From the NCBI GenBank assembly GCA_011037195.1, contig JAAEAF010001573.1, positions 1 to 64,000 of the forward strand: a DNA stretch of 64,000 bases, read 5' to 3'. This document shows, in pieces, positions 44,120 to 55,269 of the stretch; position 1 is the first letter of the stretch; each line of letters opens with the position of its first letter. The stretch comes from Triatoma infestans (Eukaryota > Arthropoda > Insecta > Hemiptera > Reduviidae). The position numbers and the translations under genes were made by a program. The notes under the pieces are model-generated. The model did no database searches and had not been told where the DNA came from. It saw nothing but the letters and a program-made list of their open reading frames with translations.

Positions 44120-46850
44120 ATAATGATCTTATCAAATTTTCAAAGTCGAGCTTTCCCGGAATTACGGTCTTAATCCACTGTAACCAAGAGATTCCCACCG
44201 ATCGATTTCCCATAAAAAAAAAAAAAAAAACAAATAAAAGTGACAGACAGCATTCCAAATTAATGAAAGTCATTAGAATCTTTTTCGTGCACATTCCACA
44301 AAACCCAGGTAAAGTCACACTTTATAGGTAAAGTCACACACTTCCTGTTCATCGATTTTCTTGTAACTTCGAATTGTAGCCATGCTTTTTATTATTATTA
44401 TTATTAAGTCTTTATTGCAAAAAAAAGAAGTACAATCTGGCAAAAATAAAACAATATAAAATACAAAGTAAAGAAAGCACTTCTAAAGAAAATAAAATTA
44501 TGACTAATTATATGAAATTATGAAATATTATGTTTAAAAGAAAAAGTTTTATATATAAAAAATAATTCTGCTTATCATGAAAATATTATGGAATACATAA
44601 TTATTAATAATTACGAATTTATACATGAAATGCTTCGAGAATAATTGGACAACGAAAGCCATTGCTTGCCGTTTAGGTAATCTAACATTTCTTGCCCTGA
44701 AAGTGTTTCTTTGCCAAGCCATATCAATCTTTGTTCACTGAACTTAGAACAGAGAGCAATAAAATGATAGGTTGGGTCAGCTAACATCCTTCCGCATAAA
44801 TGGCAGCATTCTTCTCTTTCATGTTGAAATGGCAACAAGGATTGACCAACTTTTAGCATACTTGCCCGAGCTCTAATAATCCATCTCACTACATTCAATG
44901 GCATAACACTAGAGATAGAGATTAGAACAGGTCAAAAATCAGTTCCTTATAAATCGGATATAAATCTAAATTCATCATTTTATATGAAAAGGAATTAATG
45001 AAATCCTCCTTAACACTTTTCAGAATCTGGCCAAATATATTTTTCCAAATATGAACATTATCCAATTTAATTTCGACAGCAAGTTTGAGTTTGTTTATCA
45101 AATTAACAATATCTTTATACCAGTACAGATTTTTAGTAATAATATTAGTGGCAACAATGACCGGGTATCTATTGCTTGGCATGTCGAATACTCTAACTAT
45201 GTAATCTTGGTGCATTTTTAATGTATGAGTGTACATAGGCAAATAATTACATTCCAAATATGAAGGCTGATGGAGTGAAAACTGGCAGTCTAAATAATTT
45301 CTTTACGAAAAACCGAAATAATTTCTGTAGTTCCTCACAATATACTCCTCCCCAAACCTGAGCTCCATAACACACTATGGAGCGACTGACTGTGTTAAAA
45401 ATTCTTAGCTTAGAACTAAAATTAATACAGTTACTTTCCATAAAATCTCCCCATAGGGTATTAAGCCTAAGCTTTGCTTTAGCCAATTTCTTTTTTAAAT
45501 GTTTGGTGAAGTTTAATTTGGAAGAAATTGTTACGCGAAGATATTTATAATCGTTAACAACTTCAACAGCTTCACCATGACAATTCCATTTTTCATTTTT
45601 TGCCAGTCTTCCTCCAGTCCTAAAAACAATAATTTTTGATTTGTTAAGGTTTATCTTCAAGTGCCACAATTTAACATACTCATCTAGTGACCTAATCATT
45701 CTTTGCAGAGCCTTAGAATCCGAAGCAAGAAGCACAATATCATCTGCATAGGCAAGGACTTTTATTTTTTAGAATCTATCAGCACACCACCTCCATCTAA
45801 ACTATCTTCAAAATCATTAATAAATAATTAAAATAAAAGGGGGCTGAGCAAGCACCCTTGCTTTAATCCCACCTTCGTCTCAATTCAGTGCTTCTCTCTT
45901 CATTACCGCAGACCGAAGCCACTGTATTAGTTAACAGAGCACTGATCGAACGGAGGGCCTTTGAAGGCAATCCTAAATTGCAAAGTTTAAACATTATTGA
46001 ATAACGGTCAACAGTATCGAACGCGGCGGTGAAGTCTACGAAGAAGGCGTAGACCGTTCTGTCTCTTAACTGAAAGCTTTTTATGTATCTTAGTAAGATT
46101 AGGATTGTACAATCGTACATTTTATTGAAGTGGCAGCGTAATTTTAGAGTTATGCTTAGTGTAATAGCTTCCCATACACTCTCAAATGTCACATTTCTAA
46201 GAGAAACGTTTCCAATAAAAGACTTTGGAATCCCATGAAAACAGGACATTTTTCCAGCAAAATTGATTTTTGGGGGTTCTGGGGGACAGTAGTGTTATAT
46301 ACATTCCTCTAAAGTCTACTTTAGAAGTAGTTTCATTCGAATTAGGACACCTTTTATCAATATGTCTGTATGTGAACACTTAGGGCAAAATCCATTAATC
46401 GACTCATTAATTGATTTATTTTTATTCAGTTTATCGAAATTTACTCGAAAACGATTACAACGATTTTCTTTAAACTTCGTATATTATCTATACATTAAGG
46501 CTTTATGTGGTAATTAGTTTGCAAATTTTGAAATCGTGGTGTCCAGTTACGAGAAAATTGCAAAAAAGTTGGGGGGGGGGGGAATTCAATGGAGTCGCAC
46601 CTCCAATTGATGGGCATTGATAGAAATGTTCGGTGGTGGCCCATAAACGTAAACGGAATAGCGTTTCCTGGGATTTTAAATATTTTTTCTCATATATACA
46701 CGTAAACACAAAGCAAGATATGTATGTACCACTCGCTAAAAACACTTTTGCCCAATTCAAGTAACCTCAAATCATGTATTTTTCCATGGAAATCCCAATT
46801 CTGCAAATTTGATAAGTTCGCATACTTCCTCTTCCTGTAAGAGAGATGCA
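44120..46850. mobile_element. diverged family A-like sequence on both sides of a LINE
   Basis: 44120-44386 (CCCGGAATTAC, CACACTTCCTGTTCATCGAT) and 46260-46850 (CGAAAACGATTACAACGATT, TTACGAGAAAATTGC, CATACTTCCTCTTCCTGTAA) are diverged family A text; the LINE relic 44387-46215 lies between them. A G-run (46568-46580) sits where the others have an A-run. Confidence 0.5.
44387..46215 (-). pseudogene. non-LTR retrotransposon with readable reverse transcriptase
   Basis: On the minus strand from 46215: DRTVYAFFVDFTAAFDTVDR (RT motif A with its Asp) and GLPSKALRSI. After a frameshift come the GLKQG-region remnants, then AYADDIVLLAS (motif C, YADD intact, 45739-45750) and SLDEYVKLWHLKINLNKSKI, running open through the thumb (FRTGGRLAKNEKWNCHG, YKYLRVTISSKLNFTKHL, GAQVWGGVYCEELQKLF) to 45247. 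Then comes a linker (45257-44922) and the terminal knuckle CCHLCGRMLADPTYHFIALC (44904-44611). The 3' UTR ends in AATAAAGACTTAATAATAAT, a (TAA)n-type tail. Endonuclease and the RT N-terminus are missing. Few lesions, so relatively young. Confidence 0.82.
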
Positions 46851-46861
46851 CGCATACTTCC

Positions 46862-46932
46862 TCAGAGCTGGAAAGCATCAGAGACATTTTCCGTGATACG
46901 AGCCTGCTTCTTTTTGTGGTCATCGATTGATA
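46862..46932 (-). mobile_element. family B arm fragment, copy 5
   Basis: AGAGCTGGAAAGCATCAGAG, ATTTTCCGTGATACGAGCCT, TTTTGTGGTCATCGAT. The homology stops at the point where stem I of the ribozyme-like motif would begin. Confidence 0.7.
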
Positions 46933-47985
46933 TTTTAAGTAATTTAAACCGGCCATTTCTTTTTTTTTTTTAGGGGGTTTCCTCAAGTATGAGGGTTCCT
47001 CAGACCAAATGCTAAACGGTTCCCTAGGTTGGGGGTTTGGGGTCGCAATGGGCTAGCTCCTCGTTCGGAAAAGAAAAATGTAAAAATGCTAAACGACCAA
47101 AAACCGGACATACTTCTTCGTAAAACCTTATCTATGCACCAGGGCAACGCTTAAGGGAATTGAGTTTTTCCAAAGAAACCTTCAAATAGAGCTGGTGGAA
47201 ATAATTGGCTTCAGTCATATACACAGTATTGCGCCACTGACATGCCCATGCTATCATCACCAAATCACTACAACACGCCGCCCTAATCATCGGCTAGGTC
47301 AAAGGTACATCTGTCGTTCTAAGCAACAAGCACCATCTAATTTCCCAAGAGAGCAAGATCCCAGATTTCTACATCTATAAAGAGGATACTATTTATAGAA
47401 ACAAACAGTTTTTAATCAATCAGTCTCAGATAAATTTTCCTAGATCAAAAGAAGAAGTCTTTTGCATTTTAGCCAATAAATGCTTCATTAAAACAAAAAT
47501 AATTTCTTTGAAAATGACGTCAGACAAAAAGAAATATTTTCATCTTTGTTCAACTAGTAAAGCTTTTAAAAAAAAAGTACATTGAAATAATAATTTCAAA
47601 AATATAAACTTTAAAATCAATGACATAAAAAAAAAACAATTTCTTTTGATGAAAAGGAGAGCTCTCCTAATTAAAAGCGAAACGCATTTAATTGAATAAA
47701 CTTTTGCCATCACTAAGTAGACAGACCTAGATTCAAGATTTATTATTTTTTCAAATGCACATTTTTTAAACTGATAATAACAATTAAGTAAGAGAAAGTA
47801 AAAATAAACAGCATGAAATGGACCCCAGGTGGGTTTTTGGAGCTAAGAGTAAGGAATGTGATGAACCGCTGAAAGAACCAGATATTGGTTATATTTAAAC
47901 GAGAATTTATGATTTAATTATCCAACTTATATTTAATGAAGAAATTAGGATATCCGAGTTCCCTGATTTCATAAATCAAGAGAGA
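46933..47985. other. unassigned DNA
   Basis: Nothing firmly recognised. A perfect 14-bp palindrome AGGAGAGCTCTCCT lies at about 47656-47669, followed by GCGAAACGC. Confidence 0.4.
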
Positions 47986-48029
47986 GGAAAAAATATTTAA
48001 ATTATATAGGTATCTGATAAGATTATTAA

Positions 48030-48792
48030 AAAAAGCCATATTTAGGTAAATACATGCTTGCGTGGATGGCATATGTGAATGTGGTGTGAAAGGGTGAAAT
48101 AAGAGTGGAATGCATAATTATAAAAACTTAATTATAAGAAACCATATACATGAGTGCGTGGATGGCATATGTGAATGTTGTGTGAATGCATATTCTGTGA
48201 AATATTGAGTGGAATGCATAATTTAATTATAAAAACTTAATGAATGAAAGGAATGAACTTAAGGAATGAAAAACTTAATTAGAAAAAAACATATTTAGGT
48301 ATACATGCGTGCTTGGATGCCGTTTGCGAATGTTGTGTAAAAAGTGAAATATTGACTGGAATGCATAATTATAAAAATGGCTTAATTTTAAATTATGTTA
48401 GTTTAAATCGTTATTTAATTTAATTTTTAATCTATTTTTATATATTTTATATTCTATTTTGATTAGTCAATTGTAAAGTAAATCTCCCTCCAACAACAAA
48501 GTTTAAAAATTAGACCCCCACGTGTTGTTTCCATTGTAAGGAAAATTTGCCCTTTAACAGCCCAAACACGTGTTTTCCCACCCAGCTGACCATACCCCTT
48601 GACCTAGATTAAGAGTTTAGTTTTAAATACAGTTAAAAACACCAGTCAGTGTGCAAACTGAATTTGCTCTGTGCAAGTCTGTGTTGTCACACTGTCTGAA
48701 AAACGGATCCTGAAGATGGACGAACGCCCGAAACCGGTTGATGACCACAAAATGAAGCAGGCTACCAATGAAATGTCTCTGATGATATCTGA
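48030..48792 (+). mobile_element. family B, copy 6, with interior tandem repeats
   Basis: Three copies of a roughly 100-150-bp unit (ATACATGCGTG.TTGGATG, GTGAATGTTGTGTGAA, GGAATGCATAATTATAAAAA) span 48030-48385. An AT-rich link and the right arm (48478-48792: AAATCTCCCTCCAACAAC, GACCCCCACGTGTTG, TTTGCTCTGTGCAAGTCTGT) follow. The same unit occurs once in copies 2 and 3. There is no adjacent left arm. Confidence 0.7.
48706..48743 (+). ncRNA. hammerhead-ribozyme-like motif, family B copy 6
   Basis: GATC, CTGAAGA, T, GGACG-AA-CGCCC (stem II with one mismatch), GAAA, ACCGGT, T, GATG. Both core boxes and the helix III palindrome are intact, and stem I keeps three pairs (ATC/GAT). It is the best-preserved family B example in the window. 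Confidence 0.6.
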
Positions 48793-50547
48793 TAAGAATC
48801 GGAAAAAGTCTACAACCATGCACCAAATGAAGAAAGGTGCAAGATAAGGAAGGTATAAAGGATGGAAGATACGGTATAAAGAAGGAAGGCATCAAGATAT
48901 TTGAGGAAAAGTGAATGATTAGATAAGGAAAATTATTTTGGATTTCGGGAATAAGTTTTGATATACACCAATGAAAAATATTATATCTTTTTAAATTTCA
49001 TTTACTGAAAACTAAATTATAGAGATAGTTAATATCTGTTATATTTCATGAATATTAAGGATATTGCAGAAATTTTTTATAATTCATTAAACTTATTACG
49101 GTTTTGAAGCAACCTAAGCAATTTTTTTCAATAATACATCACAGCAATTCAATGAAATTTTTAAACATTTCCCAATTACTTTGAAAATATTTTGTGGGGG
49201 AAAAATGGATCAATGTAATTCAGATTCTAAGAATTATCTTGCCAAAAGTTGACGTGGCATTGGTATATTGAAAAAAAAAATGAGTTAGCACTTTCCATAG
49301 AATGCCCTTAAGGAGTTACTGTAAAAGAAGAAAATGCACTTAGCGTGGAATAGCCGTTGTCGACAGCAGTGGAAGAAACGGTGATGATCAAATAAAGACT
49401 TTGGAATCCCAAGAAACTATCCAAGTTGTATCCCAAGGTTGGGTGATTGCTACAGAATGGAGAATGTGATAGAAGTGTAAAACCTGGTGTGAGTTAACTG
49501 AGAAAGAAAAGTTAGTAAGGAAGTACAAGGTAGGCAAAGGTTTCTGTAGAGAAAAAGGGTGGATACATAAGGACTAACATGAAACTTGGTTAGTTTGAGG
49601 CAAAATAAGAAATAGAGGTACGATGAAAAAAGGAAAAGAAGCCAGTGAAAAGAATAAAACGGAATGGGATGGGACTAAGAATTGGGTAAAAGGGGAAAGA
49701 TGTGGTTTGAGTATACGTGGGATTGTAGAACTCTTGTTTGATGCAGAGTGGGGGAGGAACCACACTATCCGGATAAGAAAATATCCCTCCACTGATAATA
49801 AAATATATAACTGAGAGAGACAGAGAGAGAGTGAGAGAGAAGATTTTCTGAAAAAAGGGATGGGCAAAATCGTCGAGGAGAAGTACCAAGAAGTGGTAAG
49901 TATGGGAGACGATCACTAGAATTCCGATCCTCAGGAAATAAGTAACATTTTTATTCCTAGGATCTGAGGACGCTCCTCCTATCTAACTAGGACTCTCTTC
50001 ACATTGCCTAGCCCTGCTTTTCGTCCAGCTATTCACACAAGTACATCCTTGTCCCTGCTTAAAAATAGCACAAGTATTGTACAGAACACAGCAGCATCCA
50101 AATCACACTGTCTCTATCACTCTGTCTATATTTCTTTCATCCACATTCACTCTTAAATCTCTCAACCGTTCATATATATATATATATATATATACATATA
50201 TTGCTTTATTGAATTATTTCATGAGACGGAAATAAGAAATATGAGAGGAAAACTGTATTCCTTCTGGAAAGACCTTAATATTACATAAACTTTTCCAAAG
50301 GTAAAAGAGTCAACTTCTGTTTGTAATTTTTTTTTTTTTTTTTTATAATATACGTTTATATAAATAAAACTCAATGTTTCTAAAACGATAGTGGTTTATT
50401 TTTTTTAAAATTAATTTTTAAGTAATAAATTACAGGATGCAAATAATAAAAAAAAAAAAAAAAAATTATTAATAATGTTTATGTTATAATTATAAATAAA
50501 TTAAGTAATACTATGGTATATGTTGATGTAATTTTTTAAAAGTCTGA
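48793..50547. other. unassigned DNA
   Basis: A GA-rich stretch (49500-49870) gives long but meaningless frames on both strands. An AT microsatellite is at 50173-50193. No exon recognised. Confidence 0.4.
50173..50193. repeat. (AT)n microsatellite
   Basis: About ten AT units. Confidence 0.85.
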
Positions 50548-51163
50548 TGTGTGTAAAATGTAATTGGTGTGATGTGTTGTAGAGTGGTGGTAGTGTGTAG
50601 CATGAGCGGTTTAGTAAAAGGGCTTGTAAGTATATATGTTTAAAAGAGAAGTAATAAGAATAATTAAGTAGTCACCACTGCTAACAATAAATATATTCTT
50701 AGCAGTTAATAAGTTATTTGCAAGATATTATAACTTATTAATATATTGTGAAACTGATGCTAGAGAGAGCGAAAAACAAGTGTTCTGCTTCTGAGTGTCT
50801 ACAACCAACTGTCTTAATAAATGATCTAGAATAAAGGCAAATCTCTATCACTAGCATGAGTTTATGAGAGCGATTCCTGAAGCAAGTGTTCTGGCTTGAA
50901 AGCAGAATGCAGACTGTCTTGAAGGAATGCCCTCTCTAGCGAGTGATTTTCTTTTAAAAAAGAGTTGGCCTAACGGGTTCTTATGCCTTTGTTTCTTTAA
51001 TTGCAATGAAACCTTATATTTCAGTACCTGACTCTAAATACACTCTTTTTGCAGGTAAATTCATTATTTATTTTCCAAAACTGCTTCACTTAAATATTGT
51101 CAAAATTCACTCAACTATTTTTCAAAACTATTATTTTTGCATTTCTTTCTTCTACTACATGTG
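50548..51163 (+). mobile_element. solo LTR, family C, with 4-bp duplication (LTR 608 bp)
   Basis: The LTR runs 50552-51159, TGTAAAATG to TTCTACTACA, flanked by TGTG at 50548-50551 and 51160-51163. It carries GAGCGGTTTAGTAAAAGGGC, a TATA-like GTATATATGTTTAA near 50630 and AATAAATATATTC. Its second half matches the copy at 56867-57376 (AGTTGGCC, CCTTTGTTTCTT, AACTATTATTTTT) but not that at 60890, so there are two subfamilies. Confidence 0.83.
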
Positions 51164-52358
51164 ATACACAGATAACTTTTTCTCTGCAGTTAACACAATT
51201 ATAAATTTTGACAAAGTTTTTATGAACTTATAAATTTTACTCAGTAACCATGATGCTCTGATGGCTGCACTTATGAGGCATTTTGCAACTTAATACTGTA
51301 CTTAATCATAGAAGATGTTATTAAAAGTTAGATGTTATTAAGGTAGATTTTTTTTTTTTTTTTAATTTTTTTAAAACAGATGGATGGTATTCTACTAAAA
51401 GTGGAGCACTCTAATAGCCCCAAAGGTGGAACGACTTTTGCGACAAGTGCAGCGCTCTAGTATTAAAAGTGGGAGACTTATTTTATAAAATAATTTAACT
51501 GCTGTTTTTCATGCATATGGTTAGATTTGTATCTTGTTGTAAACGACATTTAAATGGAGTTATGTAACATTTTTAGTGAATAACAGTATTCTGTAATTCA
51601 GTAGTGTAGGTGATTAAATAAAAAAAACAAACAATAGTCACTATTAACCAAAACGTTTATTAATGTTGTTAATAAAATATCAATATAAGTATCAGACAGT
51701 ACTTCATCGCACAGTACTCAAATCCATCAAAACCTCTAAATCTCTAACCTCTCATTACACCAACACGCACACAGTGTCACCATACACACAATTTTCAGCC
51801 ATAATCGACACATCAATTATCATCGTTTATTTTCCTTTTTCTACAGTAGTTTAAACGTGTTGTGTTAATTGTAATATTTTGTGTGTTTCTACTAACTTTA
51901 CACTAAACGAAAATTGAAGCACATTTCACTCTTGCTTTTATCATACAACAGTTTCAGATCGAATCACCATATTATTGTTAATTTTTTTTTCTCAACATCT
52001 GAATGCAGATTGTTAGAAGTGCCATGGAGAAACTGAGAAATGTAGCAACTATAAATAGTATATATTTTCATCTTTTTTTTCTTGCTAGAAAGTCCATTTC
52101 AGTTTGATTGTCTACCTGAAAGTTTTTATAGACTCTAGACCAAAAATAGTCTTTAATTCAGTGAAAAAAAAAGGGAACAGATACACCACAACTCATTATA
52201 GCCTGAGATGCAGTATAAACTGGGATGACTCCATGTTGATATTGTAAACAGAAATGATGTAGCCTTTTGTCGGCCATTAATATGAATTAATTTATACCAT
52301 TTCGAAAAAAAACGCATAAGTTTTTAGGATAGCGTCCGCATGCATTCAATTCTACACG
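51164..52358. other. unassigned DNA
   Basis: A 40-bp word at 51249-51290 (ATGCTCTGATGGCTGCACTT) is shared with 55780-55817, so both are scraps of one repeat. Otherwise nothing recognised. Confidence 0.4.
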
Positions 52359-52398
52359 ACCCTGAAGAAGCTCATTGCAATATGGACGAAACGTTGGT
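52359..52398 (+). ncRNA. hammerhead-ribozyme-like motif, ACGTT type
   Basis: ACC, CTGAAGA, A, a stem II closed by G-C and TCAT/ATGG pairs, GAAA, the palindrome ACGT, T, GGT. All core bases are present. Stem I is three pairs (ACC/GGT), helix III is the loopless ACGU. It is not part of family B or E, nor flanked by a visible foldback. The GAAACGTTGG ending is known to me as a common form in metazoan Penelope-associated hammerheads. Confidence 0.55.
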
Positions 52399-52430
52399 AT
52401 ATAGCAAATAACTGATACGTGGTTTCAATC

Positions 52431-52654
52431 AGGAAACTTAAGTAAAGTAGTGCCTATTTTTTTCAGGCGGGCTTAACGTCCAACTACAAAATCAGGTGTC
52501 GTAAACGGAGGCGGAAGCACCTACTTTAATAATAATATTTTTTAAACTAATATAAAATTTAGCAGAAGTTATACACGGGAATCGAACTGGGGTCCTCCCA
52601 CTTACAAGTCCATGCTCATAACCACTATACCAACACCCGACCCCTTAGGAAACT
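52431..52654 (-). mobile_element. SINE4 (tRNA-headed) with 8-bp target duplication
   Basis: AGGAAACT at 52431-52438 and 52647-52654 flank the element. On the minus strand GTTGGTATAGTGGTTATGAG (A box) is followed by AGTTCGATTCCCG (B box), a body of about 130 bp and an A-rich tail (GAAAAAAATAGG). It starts just 33 bp after the ribozyme-like site. Confidence 0.75.
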
Positions 52655-53125
52655 GTAGTTATTTTCACATGAGAATTGCCGCAGTCGCTTAAAAGATCTT
52701 ACACAATATCTATTAATGTTTATTCGGAAGTGGTCTAAATAGATAACAATAATAATTTTTTTTTCATTGCGTTTGATCATGACAGAATCTTGAATTTATC
52801 ATGACCATCATCCGATTAGATATTATGAGATACATTAACTATTTTAACAATTCATATCAATAATTTGTTCAAATATTCTGTTATAATTAATGACAAATAA
52901 GCCCATAATTTCTTGCAACGATATAGAAATATAGAAACCAACTTTGTAGAAAGAGCGAAACTCATGCTCAATCTAAAATTCTACGTCGAAAGGTAAATGT
53001 TTCCAAATTTACGTTTTGTAGAAATCTATTTCTTTATATATTTATAGATATTTGAATTATAACTAAACTAGCTCAGTCCTGCTTTCATAAACTCTGAGTC
53101 AAACATTACGTTTCAACAATTTTCT
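52655..53125. other. unassigned AT-rich DNA
   Basis: Nothing recognised. Confidence 0.4.
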
Positions 53126-53177
53126 TTTATCAGAGATAATTTCCGTGATTTCCAATGCTTTTTTTTATTTTTGTGGT

Positions 53178-53215
53178 CATCGAACAGTTTCATGCGTTCG
53201 CCCGTCATCAGGATG
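53178..53215 (-). ncRNA. hammerhead-ribozyme-like motif, family B copy 7 left arm
   Basis: On the minus strand CATC, CTGATGA, stem II CGGGCG-AA-CGCAT with one mismatch, GAAA, ACTGTT, C, GATG. Stem I (four pairs) and both core boxes are intact; helix III is changed from ACCGGT. Confidence 0.55.
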
Positions 53216-53343
53216 TTTTAGTCAAAACAATGAGACAAGTATAACATAGACTTGCATAGAGCAAATTTAGTTGAGACACTCCAAATGCGTGCATTCAAGC
53301 AAATGATATATCAACCAAATTTACTGTATGCAAGTCTATGTTA

Positions 53344-54073
53344 TGTAATGACATAGCATGTCAAAGCAATGTCAAGCCTTCACAAAATATAACAAAAGGA
53401 AAGAATAATTTATAACTAGTGGCCCCACAGCCGGCCGCTGCCTTTTCAATACAAAGGTATCAAAGACAAGCACCGATAAAGCCCTGTCTATTGAACAGAA
53501 GCCACCTGGTCTTTGAAAGTCGCCGATGGGCGACCAAATCTGACCACTGACCTGAATCACTGTCGCCGACCTAACCAAAGTCGCACAAGGTCGCACGCTA
53601 CTAGAGATATCTTAGTGTGAGAACTTACTTACACACTTGACAGTGTGTGAGTAAGACTAATATAAACTTCGCCCCACTGGAAGAGGGAATCATTATATCA
53701 TTCATCATTATACGAGTAGCCACATCATTATATTAGTATCATTTTACAGCAGCAGTTATACTTGAGTTTCGAGCGCATCCCTATACAAGGTTTAACTTAT
53801 AATTATTTTCATAGTTGTGCATATTAGTTTATTTATTTTAATCATTTTGAATTATTTGTTGTTTATCTCCTATTTATTTCTAATTATTTCATGTTAATAG
53901 TTACCATTTCTCACATTTAAACTGTTGTAAAAATGTAGTCTATTTTTATAAATTCAGTGTTAGTAATTCAAGAATAACTCTCTGAAATCTCTAAACTAAC
54001 TTCCGCCTAATAAACCTCTCTTCAAGACATGTAACTTCATACCTCAGGAATCACGACCATTGATTCCACTACA
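53344..54073 (+). mobile_element. solo LTR, family D, copy 2 (730 bp)
   Basis: TGTAATG to CCACTACA, flanked by GTTA at 53340-53343 and 54074-54077. It matches copy 1 in the TATA region (AATATAAAC at 53659 after GTGTGTGAGTAAGACT) and the AT-rich second half. The GC-rich first third has diverged: GTCGC words (four within 53510-53600) replace most of the GGTCA words of copy 1. Confidence 0.88.
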
Positions 54074-54097
54074 GTTATCATACTGTTCTGACAAAAA

Positions 54098-54132
54098 CAT
54101 CCTGATAGACGAACACCCGAAACCGGTCGATG
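54098..54132 (+). ncRNA. hammerhead-like motif, family B copy 7 right arm
   Basis: CATC, CTGAT then a deletion in the core, CACCC, GAAA, ACCGGT, C, GATG. Stem I and helix III are intact, but the CTGATGA box and stem II are broken. Confidence 0.5.
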
Positions 54133-54212
54133 ACCATAAAATGATGTAGGCTGTCCCGGAAAATATCTCTGATGCTTTCCAGCTCTGCGGAACCAACCAC
54201 AACAATTTTGCT

Positions 54213-55265
54213 TTCACTTATTTAGATCTACAAATTTTCTGAGGTTGTTTTAATTAAAATCTATGTCACATTTAGTAGAACTGTGTATGAAAATGTCAAG
54301 TTTGAAGTAACTAGATACATTGAAACGAGAAGAAAAAGTCGAGAAGGAAGCATATTATTACAGAAGAGAATTTTTTTTTATTTTATTTTCTTATTATTTA
54401 TATTTAAAGTTATTGATCAGTTATTTTTACAACATCATTTTATATTTTTTTACATAAACTTAACATTTTGTAATAAAAATATCATAAAACTTACACTGTT
54501 TAAGAACACAACATACATAAGTTTCTCTTATCATAACTTTACTGTTAAACATAGTAGATTCAGTATTTTAGTACCTAATAAAGCAACAGCCAGTCCAGTG
54601 GAAAGCTATGAATTTTTTTTTTTTTTTTAATATGCATTAAAAAATTATTTATTGCTTTTGCTTTCATCTTTTAAGTGAAAATTTCTTATAAATGCGGGAA
54701 AATTTTCTCACAATTAGAATATAATGATTGTAAAATGAGGAAATAATGCTGTCCACTTTTAACTGTGCCATCAATTTGTAAAATAGATTAGGTGAAGCAA
54801 ATATTATCTTTGAATTTAATATGAAATTTCAGTCTTAGACTTATTGTTCCGTCAAACTTGCAATATGTATTCTTTTTCTATGATTTTTTTCTCATGGAAT
54901 CTTTCTGATCAGAACTGCCTAGATTCCTGGAGATTAATGAGATATTCACTTACAGAATGATAAAAAAAAATGTGTGCTCCAATAATAGAAAGAACAAATC
55001 CATTGAGAAGTATCTGTACAGATTCGACCGGAGCTGTCCGGTAAAAGAGTTTCTCACGCTTGTCTCCTATTACCAAATAATGTTATGCTCACTTGGGGTA
55101 CATGTCGGTGGATTCGATTCTTTTCAATATACACATACAAAAATGACAGACACTAAAATGCACATTATATACGCATATTGTGAAAAGGACAGATTGACTT
55201 GAGGTCCAGTTATCTTACCAGTCTAGGTCAATCATTTATATATTAATCTCTGGGATTAGATTCTG
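54213..55265. other. unassigned AT-rich DNA
   Basis: The 115-residue frame at 54283-54630 is Phe/Lys/Ile-rich noise. Nothing recognised. Confidence 0.4.
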
Positions 55266-55269
55266 TGTT

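Larger units (their letters stand above)
53126..54212. mobile_element. family B foldback, copy 7, split by a solo LTR
   Basis: The left arm 53126-53285 (inverted: TCAGAGATAATTTCCGTGAT, GCCCGTCATCAGGATG) and the right arm (53315-53343 continued at 54074-54212: CAAGTCTATGTTA, then GTTATCATACTG and on to CTTTCCAGCTCTGCGGAACC) form the foldback. Taking out the LTR with one duplication rejoins the right arm. Confidence 0.8.

Noticed and set aside
46213..49410. Shared word AAAGACTTTGGAATCCCA at 46217 and 49392
   Set aside because: 18-bp match with unrelated flanks on both sides; too short to define a repeat without a genome search.
49574..49916. Overlapping frames of 97 and 108 residues
   Set aside because: Low-complexity Ser/Phe/Leu text from a GA-rich stretch; open in several frames at once, which is not coding behaviour.
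54283..54630. 115-residue plus-strand frame
   Set aside because: Phe/Ile/Lys-rich AT-driven sequence with a terminal Phe run; nothing recognisable.
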